From positions 1 through 64,000 of the forward strand of contig CABVSR010000016.1 of assembly GCA_902500995.1 (NCBI GenBank): a stretch of DNA of 64,000 nucleotides. Direction: 5' to 3'. Position 1 is the first letter of the stretch. Each line of letters opens with the position of its first letter. The stretch comes from an uncultured Nitrospira sp. Its GTDB lineage: Bacteria; Nitrospirota; Nitrospiria; Nitrospirales; Nitrospiraceae. Under the pieces are notes generated by a model. It made no database searches. It was not told where the DNA came from and was given only the letters and a program-made list of their open reading frames with translations. A program made the translations under genes and the position numbers. Below, piece by piece: positions 25,892 through 35,263 of this stretch.

Positions 25892-28800
25892 CCCGCGCCG
25901 CACTGAAAAACCCCTACGCCGTCTTCGCCTTGTGCATGATCGCGCTGATCCTGGGCGGCGTCTCCTACCAGAAGATGCGCGTGGATATTTTCCCCGACAT
26001 CAAACTGCCTTCGATCCTGGTGACGACATTCTACCGGGGCCTGAGCCCGACCGAGATGGAAGGCGCGATCACCCTCAAGATGGAGCAACGCTTCGTCGAG
26101 GCCAGCTACGTTGAACACATCGAATCGCAATCCCTCGCCGGCATGAGCTACATCAAGGTCTTTTTCCAGCCCGAGTACGGCATCGATGCGGCACAATCCG
26201 AGCTGACCAGCCTGGCCTACAGCATCATCAGACTCTTGCCGCCCGGCGTCTATCCGCCCTCCGTGTTTAAATTCGGCGTGTCCAGCTTGCCGATCGGCCT
26301 GCTCTCCCTCTCCAGCGAGAATCTTGGCCCCAAGGAGATCCGCGATCTGGCCTACTTCAAAGTGCGCCAACAGATCGCGACGGTCCCCGGCGTCTCCTTC
26401 GGCCCACCGCTCGGGGGCAAGGTCCGGCAAATCACGGTCTTTTTGGACCAACAGCGGCTGCTCGCGCGAGGCATTTCGCCTTCCGAGGTGGTCAACGCGC
26501 TGAACCAGCAGAGCGCGATCATTCCCGCCGGGAACATCAAGATCGGCGATCTCGACTACTACGTCTACTCGAACAGCCTGATTGACGTGGTAGAGAAAAT
26601 CAACGACATCCCCATCAAGGTGGTCAACGGAACGCCGGTGCTGGTGCGCGATATCGGCACGGCCGCGGACAGCGCGGCGATTCAAACGTCCATTGTCCGC
26701 GTGAATGGCCGCGAAGCCACGTACATTCCCATCACCAGGCAAGAAGGCGCGAATACGTTGGAAGTCACGGACGGCATCCGCGACAAATTGCCGAAACTCA
26801 CGGAGATTCCGTCCGGCACCACGGTAAAATTTATTTACGATCAGTCGCTCTACATCCGCCAGGCTATCGCCAATCTCCAAAAGGAAGGGCTGCTCGGCGC
26901 GGGGCTGGCCGGCTTGATGATTTTTCTGTTTCTCGCCAGCGTGAAGGCCGCACTGGTGGTCGGGTTGGCGATTCCACTTTCGCTCACGGCGGCCCTGGTC
27001 GCGCTCTATCTCACCGGCCAAACCGTCAACATCATGACCTTGGGGGGCTTGGCGCTGGTAATCGGCACCCTGCTCGACAATAACATCGTCGTGCAGGAGA
27101 ACCTGCACCGGCATCTCGAGATGGGCAAAGACGGGCGCTCGGCGGCGGAAGACAGCGCCATGGAGCTGACGCTCCCGATTTTCGTCGCCACGATCTGCAT
27201 CCTCATTGTCTATCTCCCGATCATGTTTTTTACTGGCATCATCAAGTATCTCTTTGTGCCGCTCGCGATGACGGTGGCCTTTGCCATGCTGGCGGATTAT
27301 GTCGTCTCCATGTCGGTGACGCCGGTGATATTGGCCTGGCTGTACCAGGCCGGACATGGAAAGTCACCTGAAGAGACGTCGGCCGACGAAGGCTGGTTCC
27401 GCTATGTGCTCGCGATCTATGACCCGATTCTTCGAGGAGGCCTTCGCGTGAAACCGCTGGTGATCGGGATGGCGATTCTCGCCCTGATTGCCACCGGCGT
27501 CATCTTGATTCCCGGTCTGCACACCGAATTCTTCCCCAAGGTTGACGCGGGCAATTTCACCATGTCGGTCATGGCGCCGGAAGGCTCCCGGATTGAAAAG
27601 ACTACGGCCATCGTCGGGCAAATCGAGCAATTGATCCAAGAGACCATTCCGAAGGCGGACCTGGAAGAAGTCATCTCCAACACCGGCCTCTACTACGGCG
27701 ATGCCGCGCGCTTCGCGCCGAACACCGGCAACCACACGGCGTTTGTGCTTGTGAACCTCGTCACCGGACACGAAGGTCGCACCGAAGACTACATCGCGCA
27801 GCTCCGGAGCAGGCTCAAGACCTCGCTCCCCGGCATCGAAGTCGCCTTCCAAACGGGCGGGATCATCAGCGACGTGTTGAACTTCGGGTTGAGAGCGCCC
27901 ATCGACATTCAGGTGAAGGGCCCGAGCCTCGACGTCATCCGGCCGGTCGCGGAGCGGATCCAACAGCAGATCGCCCAGGTGCCCAATACCGTCGATGTGC
28001 GGATCAAGCAGGGCAAGAGCTACCCTGAACTCCATATCGATGTGGATCGCACCAAAGCCGCCTATTACGGCATCAACCAGAATCGCATTGTCGTGGACGT
28101 GATTACAGGCATCAGCTCGAACCTGGCTCTCTCGCCCAACTACTGGCTCGACCCGAAGACCGCCAACGGGTATTTCCTGCTCGCACAGTACCCGGAGCAA
28201 TCGCTGACGACCACGGAAGATCTGCTGAACATTCCTATCATCGGCGCGCGCACGCCCCTTCTGCCCACTGCCAGCCTGACCGGTGGGGGCATCCAGGGAT
28301 CGACCCTCGCGTTACAGAATACTCCCTTTGCCGGAAGGCAGATGGACATCACCAGCGGCTACTACGCGTCGGGCGACGACCGCCGCGGCCCGCCGGTCCT
28401 GCTCCGCGATGTAGCCCAACTCAAATTCAAGACCGGCCCCGATTCGGTGGATCACTACGATCTTTCGCGCCTGATCAATGTGCTCGTCACACCCGTCGGC
28501 AATGACCTCGGTCATGTCGCCAAAGATATCGAGCAGGTCCTGGCCGGCATCGAGCTGCCGAAGGACGTGACCGTGCAGTTACGCGGCGAAGTCGCCAACA
28601 TGCGCAGCGCCATTCAAAACTTTGCCTTGGCCCTGCCATTGGCCGTGGTTTTGATCTATCTGGTAATGGTCGCGCTGTTTCGCTCCTTCATCGATCCCTT
28701 GATCATTCTGGTCGCGGTGCCGCTCGGCTGGATCGGCACGGTGCTGACCCTGCATCTCACCGATACCTCGGTCAATGTGGAGTCCATGATCGGGACACTC

Positions 28801-29151
28801 ATGATGATGGGCATCGTGGTCTCAAACAGCATTCTCCTCGTGGATTTCGCCAACCGCATGGTGCGCAACGGAGCCACCGCGGCGCATGCGGTGCTGGAAG
28901 CCGGCCGGCGGCGCATCCGGCCGATTCTCATGACGGCGCTGGCCACGATCCTCGGCTTGTTGCCCCTCGCCCTGGGATTCGGCGAAGGCAACGAAACCAT
29001 GGTCCCGTTGGCCCGCGCGGTGGTCGGCGGATTGGCGGTCAGCACCATGATGACGCTGCTGGTCGTGCCCGTCATGCACAGTCTGGTATTGATCCGGCGG
29101 GAACGCGCGCCGCTTTCCCCCACCGCTCCCGCGACGTCGGAGGACATTTAA
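25885..29151 (+). CDS. RND efflux permease
   Basis: A 1088-residue inner-membrane pump of the AcrB/MdtB type with 12 TM helices and two large periplasmic loops. The N-terminus (FALCMIALILGGVSYQKM, VDIFPDIKLPSILV) is standard for TM1 and the first loop, and GLAGLMIFLFLASVKAALVV begins the TM2-6 block. The proton-relay positions differ from AcrB: in TM4 the Asp-Asp pair is DN (LLDNNIVVQEN, D398-N399), and in TM10 the Lys is Ser (GIVVSNSILLVDFA, S980). This is typical of RND branches other than the classical drug pumps and leaves substrate open. It is the second gene of a four-gene operon with overlapping stop/start codons. Confidence 0.93.
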   Translation: MLTRAALKNPYAVFALCMIALILGGVSYQKMRVDIFPDIKLPSILVTTFYRGLSPTEMEGAITLKMEQRFVEASYVEHIESQSLAGMSYIKVFFQPEYGIDAAQSELTSLAYSIIRLLPPGVYPPSVFKFGVSSLPIGLLSLSSENLGPKEIRDLAYFKVRQQIATVPGVSFGPPLGGKVRQITVFLDQQRLLARGISPSEVVNALNQQSAIIPAGNIKIGDLDYYVYSNSLIDVVEKINDIPIKVVNGTPVLVRDIGTAADSAAIQTSIVRVNGREATYIPITRQEGANTLEVTDGIRDKLPKLTEIPSGTTVKFIYDQSLYIRQAIANLQKEGLLGAGLAGLMIFLFLASVKAALVVGLAIPLSLTAALVALYLTGQTVNIMTLGGLALVIGTLLDNNIVVQENLHRHLEMGKDGRSAAEDSAMELTLPIFVATICILIVYLPIMFFTGIIKYLFVPLAMTVAFAMLADYVVSMSVTPVILAWLYQAGHGKSPEETSADEGWFRYVLAIYDPILRGGLRVKPLVIGMAILALIATGVILIPGLHTEFFPKVDAGNFTMSVMAPEGSRIEKTTAIVGQIEQLIQETIPKADLEEVISNTGLYYGDAARFAPNTGNHTAFVLVNLVTGHEGRTEDYIAQLRSRLKTSLPGIEVAFQTGGIISDVLNFGLRAPIDIQVKGPSLDVIRPVAERIQQQIAQVPNTVDVRIKQGKSYPELHIDVDRTKAAYYGINQNRIVVDVITGISSNLALSPNYWLDPKTANGYFLLAQYPEQSLTTTEDLLNIPIIGARTPLLPTASLTGGGIQGSTLALQNTPFAGRQMDITSGYYASGDDRRGPPVLLRDVAQLKFKTGPDSVDHYDLSRLINVLVTPVGNDLGHVAKDIEQVLAGIELPKDVTVQLRGEVANMRSAIQNFALALPLAVVLIYLVMVALFRSFIDPLIILVAVPLGWIGTVLTLHLTDTSVNVESMIGTLMMMGIVVSNSILLVDFANRMVRNGATAAHAVLEAGRRRIRPILMTALATILGLLPLALGFGEGNETMVPLARAVVGGLAVSTMMTLLVVPVMHSLVLIRRERAPLSPTAPATSEDI

Positions 29152-30452
29152 TGGACCAACCGTCGACGACTGCCCGCCCCGTCAGAGCCACGCGCCGGAA
29201 TATCCGTTGGATTGCCGCCGCCATCGTGGTGACGCTCGTCATCGGCGGATTTCTCTATTGGCGGGATATCCGCGAGGTCGGCCACCCGGCGCCTCCTGCC
29301 TCCCCCGCCGTTCCCACCCCGCCACAAGCGGCCGAGGAATCCGTGGCGGTGCCCGACAGCGCGCCGGTGGACGTGCAGGTGACGAAGCCGATCCGGCGCG
29401 ACCTGGTGTATACGATCAAACTTCCCGCCAATGTGTCGCCCTTGTATCAGACCACCCTCTACGCCAAGGTGTCCGGCTATCTCAAATGGATCGGACCGGA
29501 CAAGGGCGATGCGGTGAAGAAGCATGACATCGTCGCGGTCATCGACGCGCCCGAAGTCGAAGAGCAATACCAGCAGGCGGTGTCGGATTATAAAATCAAA
29601 AAATTGACCCACGAGCGGCTGGCCAAGGTGTGGAAAGAGTCGCCGGACGTCATCGCGAAACAGGACGTCGACGTGGCGGAAGCCGCGTATCAGGGAGCCA
29701 GGCACCTGATGGAACAGCGCGTGGTCATGCGCGATTATACGAAGGTCCGCGCGCCCTATGACGGCATTGTCACCGCGCGATTCGCGGACCCCGGAGCCTT
29801 GATTCAAATCGCCACCTCCTCGGCGACGAGCGCGATTCCCCTGTTTACGATCATGGACCTGGATACGGTGCGCATCTATGCCAACGTGCCGCAAGACGAC
29901 AGTCCTTGGATCGTGCCGGGAAAGACCGCTGCGACCGTGAAGGTGACGGAATTGCCCTCCCGCTCGTTTACCGGGTTGGTCACCCGCTCGACAATGGCGC
30001 TCGATCCGGCCACGCGGAGTTTGCTGGTCGAAATCGATCTCCCCAATCACGACCATGCACTCCGGCCGGGCACCTTTGCCGAGGTGGCGCTTGGCCTGCG
30101 CGAGATTCCGCAGGCCCTCGTCGTTCCCCCCCAGACCGTGACCAGCACGCCGAAGGGAAAATCTCTGTTCATTGTCGAAAACGGCAAGGCGAAACCGGTG
30201 GCGGTCCAGACCGGCATCAGCGACGGCCGGTGGATCGAGATCACGTCCGGATTGCGGGGCGACGAAGACGTGGTGGTCGTCGGCAAACGCCGTCTGCTCG
30301 AAGGGACGCCGGTCGTCGCCTCGCCGTTCAATCTGCCGGACGCCAAACTGTCGCAACAAAAATTTGAGCGGCGCGCGCCGGGCGGCACGCCTCCCCCGCC
30401 GACCGCACCCTCGCCAAACGGCGCCACACAGACACAGGGAGATCGCCGATGA
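29151..30452 (+). CDS. RND periplasmic adaptor (membrane fusion protein)
   Basis: A 433-residue HlyD/AcrA-family adaptor that bridges pump and outer-membrane channel. An N-terminal anchor (IRWIAAAIVVTLVIGGFLYW) is followed by a Pro-rich linker, a lipoyl half-motif (TTLYAKVSGYLKWIGPDKGDAV and VIDAPEVEEQYQQA), a short alpha-hairpin, the second half (VRAPYDGIVTARFADPGALI), and beta-barrel/membrane-proximal domains (SRSFTGLVTRSTMALDPATRSLLVEIDL). The start overlaps the pump stop (TAATG). The C-terminus is a low-complexity Pro tail. Confidence 0.94.
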   Translation: MDQPSTTARPVRATRRNIRWIAAAIVVTLVIGGFLYWRDIREVGHPAPPASPAVPTPPQAAEESVAVPDSAPVDVQVTKPIRRDLVYTIKLPANVSPLYQTTLYAKVSGYLKWIGPDKGDAVKKHDIVAVIDAPEVEEQYQQAVSDYKIKKLTHERLAKVWKESPDVIAKQDVDVAEAAYQGARHLMEQRVVMRDYTKVRAPYDGIVTARFADPGALIQIATSSATSAIPLFTIMDLDTVRIYANVPQDDSPWIVPGKTAATVKVTELPSRSFTGLVTRSTMALDPATRSLLVEIDLPNHDHALRPGTFAEVALGLREIPQALVVPPQTVTSTPKGKSLFIVENGKAKPVAVQTGISDGRWIEITSGLRGDEDVVVVGKRRLLEGTPVVASPFNLPDAKLSQQKFERRAPGGTPPPPTAPSPNGATQTQGDRR

Positions 30453-31888
30453 TTAATCAATCGCTCCACCGGACATTCGTCATGCTGGCCGCCCTCTCTC
30501 TTGTGGCAGCTTCGACGCCCGCCGCGCATGCAGCCGAGACGGATCAGCCGGTGTCGTTATCCCGCGGCAGTTTTCTCGGCGTGCAGCAGGCGGTGGAGAT
30601 TGCCGTCAAGAACCACCCCCTGCTGATCGAAGGCCAGGCGAATTTGAAAGCCTCGGAAGCCCGCACGGAACAGGCACGGTCCCTCTACTACCCGCAGGTC
30701 TATGCCAACGCCAACACCGTCGCCGGCGCCGGCGTGAGCAATCCGCGATTCCTGGTCGGCGGCGGGCTCCTGCGCGAAAATCAAACCACCTTCACCGGCG
30801 GCGTGATCGCCAACCAACGCCTCTACGATTTCGGCTACACCAGCAACCTGGTCGAGTCGAACAAACTCGCCGAGCGCGCCCAGGGGCAGGATGTGAACGC
30901 ACGGCGCGCGCTGGTGCTGCTGCATGTGCAGCGCGCCTACCTGAACAGCCTGAAGCGGCATCGTCTGGTGCAGATTGCGGAGGAGACGGTGCGGGAGCGC
31001 GGCGTCATTGCGGGCCAGATCGAAACGCTGTATCGCCAGCAACTCAAATCGAAGCTCGACTTCGACTTGGCCCGCGTCGAGCTGGTCAACGCGCAATCCC
31101 TGCTGGTGCGGAGCCGAAACGACCTCAAGGCCAGTTTCGCCGACTTGAACCGGACGATGGGGATAGCCGGCGGGGATGATTATGTCCTCGAAGAGATTTC
31201 CGTCGCCGTTCGTCCGCAAAAAACGCTGGAGACCCTGATCAATGACAGCCTCTCGCACCCGGAGGTCAAACGGGCAAAGGAGCAGACGGCCTCCGCCGAT
31301 GCGCGGCTCACCGCCGCCAAACGCCAATACCTGCCGACGGTGTCCGCGATCGCCAGCGGCGGCACGTTCGACCCTTTTGATCCGCGACAGAACCAGCAGA
31401 CCGGCGGATGGTGGATGGCCGGCGCGATGGTGTCCATGCCGCTCTTCACCGGGTTCCTGATCGAAAACCAGGTCGTCGAAGCCAATGCCAACCGGCAGGC
31501 CGCCTCTGCCGCGACGAGCAACATCGAGCAGGCGTTGACCCAGCAGGTGACGAATGCCTATCTCGACACGCTCACCTTCGCGCAGCAAATCACACTGGCG
31601 GAAGAACAGGTCAAGACGGCGCAGGAAGCCTTACAGCTCTCCAAACAGCGCTACAAACTCGGGTTGGGGACGGTGGTGGAAGTGACGCAATCTGAGGTGG
31701 CACTCACGGCGGCGCAAACGCGCCTGGCGGACACGCAGTATGACTATAAGATCGCAGAAGTCACATTGGCCTATACCTCGCAAGGCGACGATACAGGACG
31801 CATTCTTCTCATGAGCCGCGCGCCCTCTTCCCTACCGCCTGTCACAATAAGCCAAACGGAAGGACCGTCCTTAGCGGCAAACCAATAG
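30449..31888 (+). CDS. TolC-family outer-membrane efflux channel
   Basis: A 479-residue outer-membrane factor with a signal peptide (FVMLAALSLVAASTPAAHAAE). Two OEP repeats follow, seen as GVQQAVEIAVKNHPLLIEGQANLKASEARTEQA and its later counterpart (PEVKRAKEQTASADARLTAAKRQYLP). Long helices (QRYKLGLGTVVEVTQSEVAL) form the periplasmic barrel. The start overlaps the adaptor stop by 4 nt (ATGA). It completes a tripartite pump with the two preceding genes. Confidence 0.94.
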   Translation: MINQSLHRTFVMLAALSLVAASTPAAHAAETDQPVSLSRGSFLGVQQAVEIAVKNHPLLIEGQANLKASEARTEQARSLYYPQVYANANTVAGAGVSNPRFLVGGGLLRENQTTFTGGVIANQRLYDFGYTSNLVESNKLAERAQGQDVNARRALVLLHVQRAYLNSLKRHRLVQIAEETVRERGVIAGQIETLYRQQLKSKLDFDLARVELVNAQSLLVRSRNDLKASFADLNRTMGIAGGDDYVLEEISVAVRPQKTLETLINDSLSHPEVKRAKEQTASADARLTAAKRQYLPTVSAIASGGTFDPFDPRQNQQTGGWWMAGAMVSMPLFTGFLIENQVVEANANRQAASAATSNIEQALTQQVTNAYLDTLTFAQQITLAEEQVKTAQEALQLSKQRYKLGLGTVVEVTQSEVALTAAQTRLADTQYDYKIAEVTLAYTSQGDDTGRILLMSRAPSSLPPVTISQTEGPSLAANQ

Positions 31889-31985
31889 GCCGTGAACCAT
31901 CCTTCGTATCGCGTCCACGCGGAGGGCAAGGCGGAGGACATCCCTCCCCCCGATTCACGAGATACGCTTCACGTGCGACGGTGTA

Positions 31986-32747
31986 TCAGATGCTTTGGCC
32001 GGGAAACACAATGGCAAGATCGATGACCAATTCGTCCTTGGTGTTGGCGAGCAGCCCGTCCCAGATGCTGGTGGTTTGCTGCACCAGCGCCTGATCGAGG
32101 TCGAAGAACAGATCGAACCCCTTGGAGATAATGGGATTCATCGGGTAGCGCCGATCGTAGATCATGCCGTAGGCCGGGATGCCGTACACCGTCTGCCAGT
32201 TTCCCAAAATGAAATGCAGTTCCGTGCCCCTGATGTACAGGCCTCCCGATGTAATCGTCCGCTTCACCGATGTTTGCGGCTGGCTGAGGTAGTAGGTCAC
32301 CCGCTCGTTCTCCTGCGCCAACCGCAAGGCTTCGACCAGCTGCGGGACCAGGATCATGATCTCGGCGTCCCGGAACATGGGCAGCCTTCGAGAGTCGTCG
32401 CCGAGCCAGCGCTGGACCATGGTCCGGTGCTCCTGAACCGTGAGTCCCATCAGCACTCGCCTGACCTGTTCATGGGAAAAGCGGGCCGGATGCGTGAAAT
32501 GGCCTGGCGGCCACTCCGGCAACACATTGGCATCCAACTCCAGCCGGACAAAATTGACGGGATCTTCGTAGACGGTCCGCGACGGGACCTGAGGAATGGC
32601 GCAGCCCGCAGCGGCAAACACCGCTGGGGCCCACACCGTAATATGAAAAAGGTGACAGGCGAACCGCCGGCCGATCCGCTCTCTACTCTTCAGGTTTCCC
32701 CTCTTCACTTGAGTGTCGTGCGTACTACGTTTTGTCTTCCGTCTCAC
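31986..32747 (-). CDS. Putative lipoprotein of unknown function
   Basis: A 253-residue frame from GTG 32747 ending at 31986. An AAAGC lipobox follows HITVWAPAVFAAAG, so the mature protein should be lipidated at that Cys (about residue 49). The long basic N-terminus before the signal (RRKTKRSTHDTQVKRGNLKSRERI) makes the true start uncertain and it may lie further in. The GTG also falls in a small 7-bp repeat array. The mature part (QVRRVLMGLTVQEHRT, FRDAEIMILVPQLVEALRLA, LHFILGNWQTVYGIPAYGMIYD) is not a family I recognise. Last gene of the minus-strand tatC-cyclophilin run. Confidence 0.62.
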   Translation of the reverse strand: MRRKTKRSTHDTQVKRGNLKSRERIGRRFACHLFHITVWAPAVFAAAGCAIPQVPSRTVYEDPVNFVRLELDANVLPEWPPGHFTHPARFSHEQVRRVLMGLTVQEHRTMVQRWLGDDSRRLPMFRDAEIMILVPQLVEALRLAQENERVTYYLSQPQTSVKRTITSGGLYIRGTELHFILGNWQTVYGIPAYGMIYDRRYPMNPIISKGFDLFFDLDQALVQQTTSIWDGLLANTKDELVIDLAIVFPGQSI

Positions 32748-32764
32748 GTCTGACGTTTCACGTC
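32744..32764. repeat. Three 7-bp quasi-repeats
   Basis: TCACGTC TGACGTT TCACGTC run head to tail, at the very 5' end of the lipoprotein frame and in the gap after the cyclophilin gene. Such TCACGT-rich runs are found in intergenic DNA of some bacteria. Function unknown. Confidence 0.4.
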
Positions 32765-32780
32765 TTTACGCTTTCCGCCA

Positions 32781-33278
32781 TCACTCCGTGATCGTCACGG
32801 TCATTTCAACGCGCTCCAGCGGATTGTCCCGTCCGTCGCGCTTCGCCCCGACCACTTTGTCGACCACGTCGAGCCCACTTTGCACTTCCCCGAACACCGT
32901 GTATTGCCAGTCCAGGAAATTGGCGTCATTGACGCAGATGAAGAACTGCGAACCAGCGCTGTCCGGATCATTGGCGCGCGCCATCGACAGAGTGCCCCGC
33001 TTGTGGGGCTTGCTGTTGAACTCCGCCTTCACGTTGTGGCCCGGCCCACCCATCCCGTGGGACGCGCGGTCGGGATTTTTGCTGTTGGGATCGCCGCCCT
33101 GAATCATGAAGCCGGGAATCACCCGGTGAAAGGTGGTGCCGTTATAGAAACCTTTCTTCGCCAGGTCCGTAAAGTTCTTCACATGGTTCGGCGCGACATC
33201 CGGGAAAAAGCGCAACACGATCTCGCCCCACGGCTCGTTCTTGGATGTCACGGTAATGGTCGCAATTTGTGCCGTCAT
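32781..33278 (-). CDS. ppiB: Peptidyl-prolyl cis-trans isomerase, cyclophilin type
   Basis: A 165-residue cyclophilin without a signal peptide. Active-site blocks are FHRVIPGFMIQGGDP (catalytic Arg and Phe/Gln), GTLSMARANDPDSAGSQFFI (Met, Ala, Gln, Phe) and LDWQYTVFGEVQSGLDVVD (Trp in place of the PpiB Phe region, His replaced by Tyr). It isomerises X-Pro bonds, probably in the cytoplasm as PpiB does. AAGGAAAGGA precedes ATG 33278. It lies 17 nt downstream of the BNR-repeat gene in the tatC run. Confidence 0.95.
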   Translation of the reverse strand: MTAQIATITVTSKNEPWGEIVLRFFPDVAPNHVKNFTDLAKKGFYNGTTFHRVIPGFMIQGGDPNSKNPDRASHGMGGPGHNVKAEFNSKPHKRGTLSMARANDPDSAGSQFFICVNDANFLDWQYTVFGEVQSGLDVVDKVVGAKRDGRDNPLERVEMTVTITE

Positions 33279-33295
33279 CTCGTATCCTTTCCTTC

Positions 33296-34408
33296 TCAGT
33301 TAAACTTAAAGGGCGCGACGCTCTCGCCTTCCAATCCCTGGCTGACTGCCGTCCAGGTGAGGCCGTCGTCATCGCTGCGAAATACGCCGGAACTGGTTCC
33401 GGCATAGAAGCCGCCCTTCTCGCCTTCGATCAATACCTGCACCGACAGATTGCTGAGGCCCTTGTTCAAGGGCATCCATTGCCGCCCCTTGTCGACGGTC
33501 TTGAAAATTCCCCGCCCCGTGGCGACATACACGCCGCGCTCGTTGCTGATCAACCCGCGAATGGAGTCATTCGGCAAGGCTCTACTGATCGGCAGCCAGG
33601 TTTTACCCCCGTCGCCGCTGCGAAACACCCCGCCATCGAACGTGCCCGCATACACCCCTTGTTCCTTATCGACGGCCAGCACGCGGATGAAATTCTCCAC
33701 CAATCCTTCGTGATCTTTCAGTCCCTGCCGCAGGCGCGTCCATCCTGGCGTCCGTTCTTTATAACTGTGCACGCCCTTACCCGATGTGCCCGCATAGAGC
33801 GTGCCGTCATTGGTCCTGGCTAACGCGTGCACCAGGATTTCATCCAACCCGGTGGTCACGACTTTCCATTGATCCTGCGCCGCATTCAATAGGTACACGC
33901 CGTCGCCGGTCCCGGCATAAAGCCCTTTGGCATCCATCATCAAGACCTTGATCTCCAGACGTTTCAGCCCCTTGTTGATCGGCTGCCAGGTTTTGCCTGC
34001 ATCGCGGGAGCGGAAGACCCCGCCTCGAAATGTCCCCGCATAGATCGCGCCATCTTTGCCGGTAGTGAGACAGAGCACGAAAGGATCGGTGAGTCCCTCA
34101 TTGGACGATAACCAGGTGCCGCCCCGGTCGCTGCTTCGAAAAATGCCCATGCCGAACGAGCCGGCGTAGATCACGCCCCCGGCACCCGACGCCAAGGCTT
34201 GAATACTGGTGTTGCCGATATCGGCCGGCGCAGAGGGATCCTGCCCGGGATGCCCCTGTTCCAGTTTCAACGGCCCGCCGCCATCTTTCCCGACCGGGAA
34301 GGATTCGGCAAACACCATTCCCTGGAGACCGAACAGAGTCAGCGCCGTCAATACCAGCATGTGAGGCAGCATAAGATCATCATCCTTCACAATTGCAAGC
34401 GTCGTCAT
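33296..34408 (-). CDS. Exported BNR/Ycf48-like repeat protein
   Basis: A 370-residue protein. A signal peptide (MLVLTALTLFGLQGMVFAES) is followed by about seven repeats, each with SxDGGxTW or its like (FRSSDRGGTWLSSN, FRSRDAGKTWQPINKGL, FRSGDGGKTWLPISRAL, FKTVDKGRQWMPLNKGL, FRSDDDGLTWTAVSQGL) preceded by GxIYAGT. This is the Asp-box/sortilin-type beta-propeller pattern of BNR and Ycf48 proteins. It probably acts as a periplasmic assembly factor or sugar binder. ATG 34408 overlaps the tatC stop (ATGA); ATG 34372, after AAGGA, is the other plausible start and gives a tidier signal peptide. Confidence 0.8.
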   Translation of the reverse strand: MTTLAIVKDDDLMLPHMLVLTALTLFGLQGMVFAESFPVGKDGGGPLKLEQGHPGQDPSAPADIGNTSIQALASGAGGVIYAGSFGMGIFRSSDRGGTWLSSNEGLTDPFVLCLTTGKDGAIYAGTFRGGVFRSRDAGKTWQPINKGLKRLEIKVLMMDAKGLYAGTGDGVYLLNAAQDQWKVVTTGLDEILVHALARTNDGTLYAGTSGKGVHSYKERTPGWTRLRQGLKDHEGLVENFIRVLAVDKEQGVYAGTFDGGVFRSGDGGKTWLPISRALPNDSIRGLISNERGVYVATGRGIFKTVDKGRQWMPLNKGLSNLSVQVLIEGEKGGFYAGTSSGVFRSDDDGLTWTAVSQGLEGESVAPFKFN

Positions 34409-35175
34409 CGCACTCGATGACCGGCGGTACCGATGGGTATGTCGGGGTCGAGGGGCAAATTCATGTCGGGTGCCGGCCCCGCGGACCGCCCGAAGATCTT
34501 CGCGCCGATGATCCCGATCTCATAGAGTACCATGAGGGGGACAGCCATCAGCAACATGGTGAACAGGGTGGCATCCGGCGTCACGATGGCCGAAATGATC
34601 AGCGCCGCCATGATGGCATGTTTCCGGTAGTGCGCCAGCACCGCCGACGAGACCACTCCCACCCGGGACAACATCGTCAGCACGAGGGGCAGCTCAAACG
34701 CGCACCCGAAGATGAGCAGGAATTTGACGTTGAAATCGATATAGGTGCCCACACCGAGCGCGGGGGTAATATCGCGATCCATGCCGAAGGACACGAAAAA
34801 GTCGATGACGAGCGGCAGGATGACGAGATTACAGAAGATCAGGCCGAGCGCGAACAGCAGCGCGGCCAGCAGAAAAATCGGAATCGCCCAGCGTTGCTCC
34901 TTGGGAAGCAGCGCCGGCTCGATGAATTTCCAGCATTGGTAAAACACGATCGGCAGGCTGAGGATGATGCCTGCCAAAAAGGACACCTTGATCGAAGCGA
35001 ACAGGGCTTCGGTCGGTCCGTAAAACACCAGCTGGTTGGGGAACGGGCGATTGAGCCAGGCGACCATTTCCGACGAGTAGGCAAACGCCGACGCGAACGC
35101 GACCCCCAAGGTCACCGCGATGATCAGCAGCCGCTTCTTGAGCGACTGAATATGGGCGGCCAGTGGTGCGAGCAT
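34405..35175 (-). CDS. tatC: Twin-arginine translocase subunit TatC
   Basis: A 256-residue protein with the six TM helices of TatC, the receptor of the Tat pathway that exports folded proteins. SLPIVFYQCWKFIEPALLPKEQRW carries the conserved first loop Glu, and FELPLVLTMLSR the Glu of TM4. Close to the N-terminus the usual HLxELRxRL motif reads HIQSLKKRLL, so the Glu that contacts the twin-arginine signal in E. coli TatC (Glu15) is replaced by Ser. The rest of the protein looks complete. It heads the tatC-BNR-cyclophilin run. No tatA is visible in the window. Confidence 0.93.
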   Translation of the reverse strand: MLAPLAAHIQSLKKRLLIIAVTLGVAFASAFAYSSEMVAWLNRPFPNQLVFYGPTEALFASIKVSFLAGIILSLPIVFYQCWKFIEPALLPKEQRWAIPIFLLAALLFALGLIFCNLVILPLVIDFFVSFGMDRDITPALGVGTYIDFNVKFLLIFGCAFELPLVLTMLSRVGVVSSAVLAHYRKHAIMAALIISAIVTPDATLFTMLLMAVPLMVLYEIGIIGAKIFGRSAGPAPDMNLPLDPDIPIGTAGHRVR

Positions 35176-35217
35176 TCCCCGTCTGAATCAACGCCTCGTG
35201 GTCTGTCTCCGCCTCTG

Positions 35218-35243
35218 CCCGCCCGGCCGCGAGGGCCGGCGGG
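35218..35243. terminator. GC-rich hairpin between the DUF465 gene and tatC
   Basis: CCCGCCCGGCC and GGCCGGCGGG pair around GCGAG with one unpaired base. It lies in the 90-bp gap after the DUF465 gene, but no T-run follows, so it is a weak terminator or an mRNA processing structure. Confidence 0.35.
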
Positions 35244-35263
35244 ACGAGACGGTACAGCGCCCC

